From DATBGZ01 sp036557785 (GTDB taxonomy: Bacteria; Actinomycetota; Actinomycetes; Mycobacteriales; Micromonosporaceae): 64,000 bases of DNA. Positions 60,500 through 64,000 of the stretch are shown in pieces. A program made the position numbers and the translations under genes. The notes below the pieces were generated by a model that had not been told where the DNA came from, ran no database searches, and saw nothing but the letters and a program-made list of their open reading frames with translations. The stretch's first letter is position 1, and the number at the start of each line of letters is the position of its first letter. The DNA is taken from NCBI GenBank assembly GCA_036557785.1, contig DATBGZ010000092.1, positions 1 through 64,000 of the forward strand, read 5' to 3'.

Positions 60500-61282
60500 A
60501 TGTCCCCAGCCGCCCCCCGGCACCCGGATGCCGATGCCCGCCGCCGCCCTGTGGAACAGCCGCACGAGGGCGTACACCGGTTCCTCCTCGCGCTCGTGAC
60601 TCCCGTGGTCCTGCTCGCGGGCCTCGCGGCCTGCTCGAAGAACAACACGAACCCGAGCGATCTGCCGGACGGCGCGACGCTGCTCACCCAGGCTGCGACG
60701 GCGAGCAACTCGATCAGCAGCACGCACATCATCATCGACGTTGATCAAGATGCCACGCACCTCATCACCACGTTGCCGGTGAAACGGGTCGAGGGCGACC
60801 TGCTGCGTACCGGCGACGCAAAGGGGTCGATCCAACTGATCAGCGGCGCCCAGTTGATCGGGCTGGACTTCGTGGTCTCCGGCGACAAGCTCTACCTGAA
60901 GTACCCCACCGGCGGATGGCAGGACGGCGGGGCGATCAAGACCATCTATGACCCGTCGTCGATCCTCGACCCCAATCGCGGGATCGTGAAGCTGCTCGGC
61001 GGGCTCACCAGCGCACACACCGAGGGCACGGAGAAGATCGCCGGCACCGACACCTACCGGGTCGCGATCGCCGTCACGAGGCAGAACGTCAGCATCCTGC
61101 TCCCGCTGGTCGACTCCATCCCGACGGACCTCACCGGGAAGGTCTGGATCGACAAGCAGACCAACCGTCTGACCAAGATCTCCGTGGATACACCGGCGAA
61201 CGGGGGCGCGCCCGCTGGCTCGATCACGGCGGCGTTCTCCAACTACGACCAGCCGGTAACGGTCAATGTCCCGACATCGTGA
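60500..61282 (+). CDS. LprG-like lipoprotein (LppX_LprAFG family)
   Basis: 260 aa. Signal peptide with lipobox LLAGLAAC (Cys near residue 45), then the LppX/LprG beta-alpha fold (SSTHIIIDVDQDA, GDKLYLKYPTGGWQ, GTEKIAGTDTYRVAIAV, VWIDKQTNRLTKISVDTP). LprG carries triacylated glycolipids across the envelope. The next gene is a P55-like MFS transporter, as in the mycobacterial lprG-p55 operon. TAGCAT (60487-60492) ends 7 bases before ATG 60500 and there is no ribosome site, so leaderless translation is likely. Confidence 0.85.
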   Translation: MSPAAPRHPDADARRRPVEQPHEGVHRFLLALVTPVVLLAGLAACSKNNTNPSDLPDGATLLTQAATASNSISSTHIIIDVDQDATHLITTLPVKRVEGDLLRTGDAKGSIQLISGAQLIGLDFVVSGDKLYLKYPTGGWQDGGAIKTIYDPSSILDPNRGIVKLLGGLTSAHTEGTEKIAGTDTYRVAIAVTRQNVSILLPLVDSIPTDLTGKVWIDKQTNRLTKISVDTPANGGAPAGSITAAFSNYDQPVTVNVPTS

Positions 61283-62966
61283 GCCGCTAGCCGGGGCCCG
61301 GACCGGCACGGGTGCCCTCACGGGCGAATCGACCGCGATCGTCATCTCGCCTCGCGCGCGCCGGGTGGCGGTCGGCGTCGGCGCGACCGCGGTCCTGCTC
61401 GCCGCCATCGATACCTACGTCGTGGTCACCCTGCTCACCGAGATGGCCGCCGACATGCACGTGGTCGTCGACCGGATCGAGCGGGCCAACCTCATCGTGA
61501 CCGGCTTCCTGCTCGGCTATGTGTCCGGCATGCCGCTGCTCGGCGGGCTCTCGGACAAGCTCGGTCGCCGCGCGGTCATCCAGATCAGCCTGGGTGGATT
61601 CCTCGTCGGCTCCGTCATCACCGCCGGCTGCACCGACATCGCCAACTTCCTCGACCAATACGGCCACGTGGAACCGTTGCCGTTCCTGGTCGTCGGGCGC
61701 ACCATCCAGGGCTTCTCGGGCGGAGCCCTGCTGCCGGTCACGATGGCGCTCGTGGCGGACCTGTGGGCCGAACGCCGCAGGCCGACCGTGCTCGGCACGG
61801 TGGGTGCGGCCCAGGAGCTCGGCAGCGTGCTGGGGCCGCTCTACGGCGCCGCGCTGGCCGCCCTCATCGGCTGGCGCGGCATCTTCTGGATCAACGTCCC
61901 GTTGGCGGCGGCCGCCATGGTCGCGGTGCACTTCGCGCTGCCCGGCCGGGAGAAGCTGGCACACACCGGCCTACGGCGCAAGGTCGATGTCACGGGCGGC
62001 CTGCTGCTCGCTGCCTCGCTCGGGCTGCTGACGGCGGGCCTGAACAACCAGGACACCACCAAGTCGATCCTGCCGCCCCACGGTCCTGAGCTCATCGCCG
62101 CCGGGGCCGGTGTGCTGGTGCTGTTCCTGCTCTGGGAGTGGCGTGCCCGAACCAAGCTGATCGACCTGTCCAGCTCCGCGAAGCTTCCGTTCTTCGCCGT
62201 GCTGGCCGCGAGTTTCATCGCCGGGTCCGCGCTGCTGGTGACCCTGCTCGACATCTCCCTGCTCGGCCAGGGCGTGTTCCTCCTGAGCCAGGAGGACTCG
62301 GCGAAGCTGCTGGTGCGGTTCCTGGTCGCGCTACCGGTCGGCGCGGTGCTCGGCGGGCTGCTGGCCACACGGCTCGGGCTGCGCATGGTCAGCGTCATCG
62401 GTTTCGTCGTGGCCGCCCTCGCCTACTGGTTGGTATCGACGTGGCAGGTCACGATCATGGCCGACCGGTACCACCTGATCGGGCTCTCCCTGCCGCGCTT
62501 CGACACCGACCTGGCTCTCGCGGGACTCGGCCTGGGCATGGTGATCGCTCCACTCTCGGCGGCGATCCTGCGGATCGTGCCGCCGAACGAGCACGGCGTG
62601 GCGTCCGCCGGGGTGGTGGTCGCGCGCACGATCGGCATGCTCATCGGATACGCCAGCCTGACGGTCTGGGCGCTGCACCGGTTCCACGAGCTGGCCGCGG
62701 GGATCGACCCTCCGCAGTACCCGATCCCGACCACGGAGATGCCGGCCAACAGCACCGCCTACCAGCAACTCCTCGACACCTACAACCAGGCCATGACGGT
62801 CTACACGGCCAAGGTCAACGAGTTGCTCCTGAACGAGTACCACGTGATCTTCCGGGCCACCGCCCTGCTCTGTGTGGTCGCCGCCGCGGTGAGCCTCGCC
62901 ATCGCCACGCGGCGCACGGCCGAGACCGCCGTGGTCGTCGAAGACGGCGCGGCCGCCACGGCCTGA
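61266..62966 (+). CDS. P55-like 14-TM MFS transporter
   Basis: 566 aa. MFS motif A GGLSDKLGRRAVIQISL, motif C-like GPLYGAALAALIGWRG, and about 14 transmembrane helices. The N-terminal LLAAIDTYVVVTLL is close to Rv1410c (P55). P55 with LprG exports triacylglycerides and some drugs. It overlaps the lprG-like gene by 17 bases. A periplasmic loop near residue 480 (DPPQYPIPTTEMPANSTAY) and C-terminal acidic tail are present. Possible role: lipid export. Confidence 0.85.
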   Translation: MSRHREPLAGARTGTGALTGESTAIVISPRARRVAVGVGATAVLLAAIDTYVVVTLLTEMAADMHVVVDRIERANLIVTGFLLGYVSGMPLLGGLSDKLGRRAVIQISLGGFLVGSVITAGCTDIANFLDQYGHVEPLPFLVVGRTIQGFSGGALLPVTMALVADLWAERRRPTVLGTVGAAQELGSVLGPLYGAALAALIGWRGIFWINVPLAAAAMVAVHFALPGREKLAHTGLRRKVDVTGGLLLAASLGLLTAGLNNQDTTKSILPPHGPELIAAGAGVLVLFLLWEWRARTKLIDLSSSAKLPFFAVLAASFIAGSALLVTLLDISLLGQGVFLLSQEDSAKLLVRFLVALPVGAVLGGLLATRLGLRMVSVIGFVVAALAYWLVSTWQVTIMADRYHLIGLSLPRFDTDLALAGLGLGMVIAPLSAAILRIVPPNEHGVASAGVVVARTIGMLIGYASLTVWALHRFHELAAGIDPPQYPIPTTEMPANSTAYQQLLDTYNQAMTVYTAKVNELLLNEYHVIFRATALLCVVAAAVSLAIATRRTAETAVVVEDGAAATA

Positions 62967-63009
62967 ACGCCCGACCGGCCCCGTGCGCCCACCAGCCGTA
63001 CGGTCGGCG

Positions 63010-63807
63010 TCAGCGCAGCGCTGCCTCGAGCGCGGCGCGGTCGGCGTCGATGAGGCGCAGGTCCCGCATGGGCCGGCGCAGATGTCCCTTGTGGACAATC
63101 CGGACGAAGGCCGGGTCACCCGCGGCCGCCATCCGGCGGATGCCCTCGACGTGGTCGACGATGCGTGCTCGGATGGTCGCGACGAGCCGGTGCCGGTCCC
63201 GAGGGATCAGACCGTACGCGTCGGCGAACAGGCGCAGCCGGCGCGGGCGGTCCGGGGTGTGCCAGCCCAGTGTCTGCGAGTCCCGATCGGAGAACACGGG
63301 AACCCACGTCCACGCCGCGTAGGCCACGTCGTAGATGCGTGCGCCCGGCGACGAGAGGTCGAAGTCGATCAGGGCCAGCGTGTCGTCGGGTCGCCAGATC
63401 ACGTTGTGCGGGGCCGCGTCGTGATGGCAGACGACCTCGGTGCCGGGTGGGGGCGGCCCGAACGAGCGCCACACCGCGCCCGAGGCTGGGCGGAAGCCGT
63501 ACTGGGCGTCGTGGAATCGGCGCAGCATGGTGGCGACGGCGGCGAGCGCCTCGTCCGTGACCCAGTGCGCCTGCAGTGGGTACGCGCCACACTCGCCCTC
63601 GAGGTAGGAGAGCACCTCCCGACCGCGCTCGTCGATGCCCAGCGCGCGCGGGGCGCCGGTGAACCCGACCGCTTCCAGGTGGCGCAGCAGGGAGTGGACC
63701 GCTGGCGTCCACGGACCGGTGTTGCGGCGGACCGTGTCCCCGACCCGCACCACCGTGCTCGTGTTACCGCCCAGGAGGGGGATCTCCTGCTGCGCCTGCT
63801 GGACCAC
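63010..63807 (-). CDS. aminoglycoside phosphotransferase (APH)-fold kinase
   Basis: 265 aa. Kinase-like fold with the Brenner motif VVCHHDAAPHNVIW and metal-binding IDFDLSSPGARIYDVAY. The N-terminal lobe is short, with GNTSTVVRVGDTVRR as nucleotide loop. The substrate may be a small metabolite or antibiotic; nothing around points to a particular one. GTG start with GGAAGG 6 bases upstream. It is convergent with the MFS gene. Confidence 0.8.
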   Translation of the reverse strand: MVQQAQQEIPLLGGNTSTVVRVGDTVRRNTGPWTPAVHSLLRHLEAVGFTGAPRALGIDERGREVLSYLEGECGAYPLQAHWVTDEALAAVATMLRRFHDAQYGFRPASGAVWRSFGPPPPGTEVVCHHDAAPHNVIWRPDDTLALIDFDLSSPGARIYDVAYAAWTWVPVFSDRDSQTLGWHTPDRPRRLRLFADAYGLIPRDRHRLVATIRARIVDHVEGIRRMAAAGDPAFVRIVHKGHLRRPMRDLRLIDADRAALEAALR

Positions 63808-63887
63808 CCGCGACCTTCCCGCCCCATACCCGAGACCGGCCGCGAGACAGGCCGGGTTCGCCCAATCTAGCTGCCACGGGCAACCGG

Positions 63888-63936
63888 CGCCCCACCGCGG
63901 CCCGACGCCACGGCGGAGCGGCGAGCCGGTGGGGCG
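63888..63936 (-). terminator. terminator downstream of ftsY
   Basis: CGCCCCACCG (63888-63897) pairs perfectly with CGGTGGGGCG (63927-63936), 10 bp with a 29-base partly foldable loop, five bases past the ftsY stop. Confidence 0.7.
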
Positions 63937-63941
63937 ACGGT

Positions 63942-64000
63942 CTACTCGGTCAACAGGGCGTCGACGAACACCTTCGGCTCAAATGGGGCGAGATCGTCCG
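63942..64000 (-). CDS. ftsY: signal recognition particle receptor FtsY, C-terminal end (partial)
   Basis: Only the last 18 codons are inside the window, ending DDLAPFEPKVFVDALLTE. This is the typical C-terminal helix of FtsY (GDDLAPFEPExFVDALL), and ftsY next to amtB-glnB-glnD-ffh is the standard actinobacterial order. Confidence 0.9.
   Translation of the reverse strand, partial: DDLAPFEPKVFVDALLTE

Noticed and set aside
1..64000. tRNA, rRNA or transposase genes
   Set aside because: None was recognised in the intergenic regions; no DDE motifs, inverted terminal repeats or cloverleaf folds were seen by eye.

Overview
The window is a high-GC actinobacterial chromosome segment, almost fully coding, with translationally coupled minus-strand operons, frequent GTG starts and several apparently leaderless genes. 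From about 16.6 kb to the right edge its gene content follows the classic actinobacterial order known from Mycobacterium and Streptomyces: DUF4081-GNAT, ispG, rip1/rseP, dxr, DUF2631, rlmN, cdsA, frr, pyrH, tsf, rpsB, yraN, comM, dprA, DUF2469, rnhB, lepB, rplS, trmD, rimM, khpA, rpsP, amidohydrolase, ffh, glnD, glnB, amtB, ftsY. Small details (a DUF402 gene beside rpsP, a Met/Pro-repeat DivIVA-like protein, Pro/Thr-rich tails) suggest a filamentous actinomycete, possibly Micromonosporaceae. That family assignment is inference. No rRNA, tRNA, CRISPR array, prophage or transposase was seen.

Left part (1-16.5 kb). The 5' end of a secreted M4-type metalloprotease lies at the edge, then map. A gamma-glutamylation catabolic set is present in two pieces: the gamma-glutamyl hydrolase (PuuD type, 1.5-2.2 kb) and the GlnA4-like gamma-glutamyl synthetase, aldehyde dehydrogenase and SDR dehydrogenase (11.7-15.2 kb). 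Between them sits about 9.3 kb of accessory DNA: a RecQ helicase fused to a phosphoribosyltransferase-like domain, a PIN toxin with a very short partner, and a sigma/anti-sigma unit (SigK/RskA type) collinear with an RcnA-like metal permease, an exported TPR protein and an exported DUF4331 protein. This last set looks like one envelope or metal-stress module of unknown function.

Middle part (16.6-42.3 kb). Isoprenoid (ispG, dxr), site-2 protease, phospholipid (cdsA) and translation genes (frr, pyrH, tsf, rpsB) run on the minus strand. They are interrupted by a lone N6-adenine methylase carrying its own target-recognition-like domain (+) and a metallo-beta-lactamase/Rieske fusion (-). yraN-comM-dprA run on the plus strand behind a short intergenic region with DnaA-box-like sites. 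A GntR(YtrA)-ABC transporter operon, a PLP enzyme and an M23 peptidase follow.

Right part (42.4-64 kb). rnhB to rpsP form a long coupled minus operon with two signal peptidases. DUF402, a coiled-coil membrane protein, an amidohydrolase, ffh, an acyltransferase with SGNH domain (+), and the nitrogen operon amtB-glnB-glnD come next. The nitrogen operon has a convincing multi-site GlnR box upstream of amtB and an unusual mini-ORF coupling glnB to glnD. An lprG-like lipoprotein and P55-like MFS exporter pair (+), an APH-fold kinase and the last codons of ftsY close the window.

A 33-bp coding repeat occurs twice near the start of the DUF4331 gene and three times in the rnhB tail, about 32 kb apart, which points to a dispersed intragenic repeat family. 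All functions are inferred from reading translated sequence; no database search was possible.
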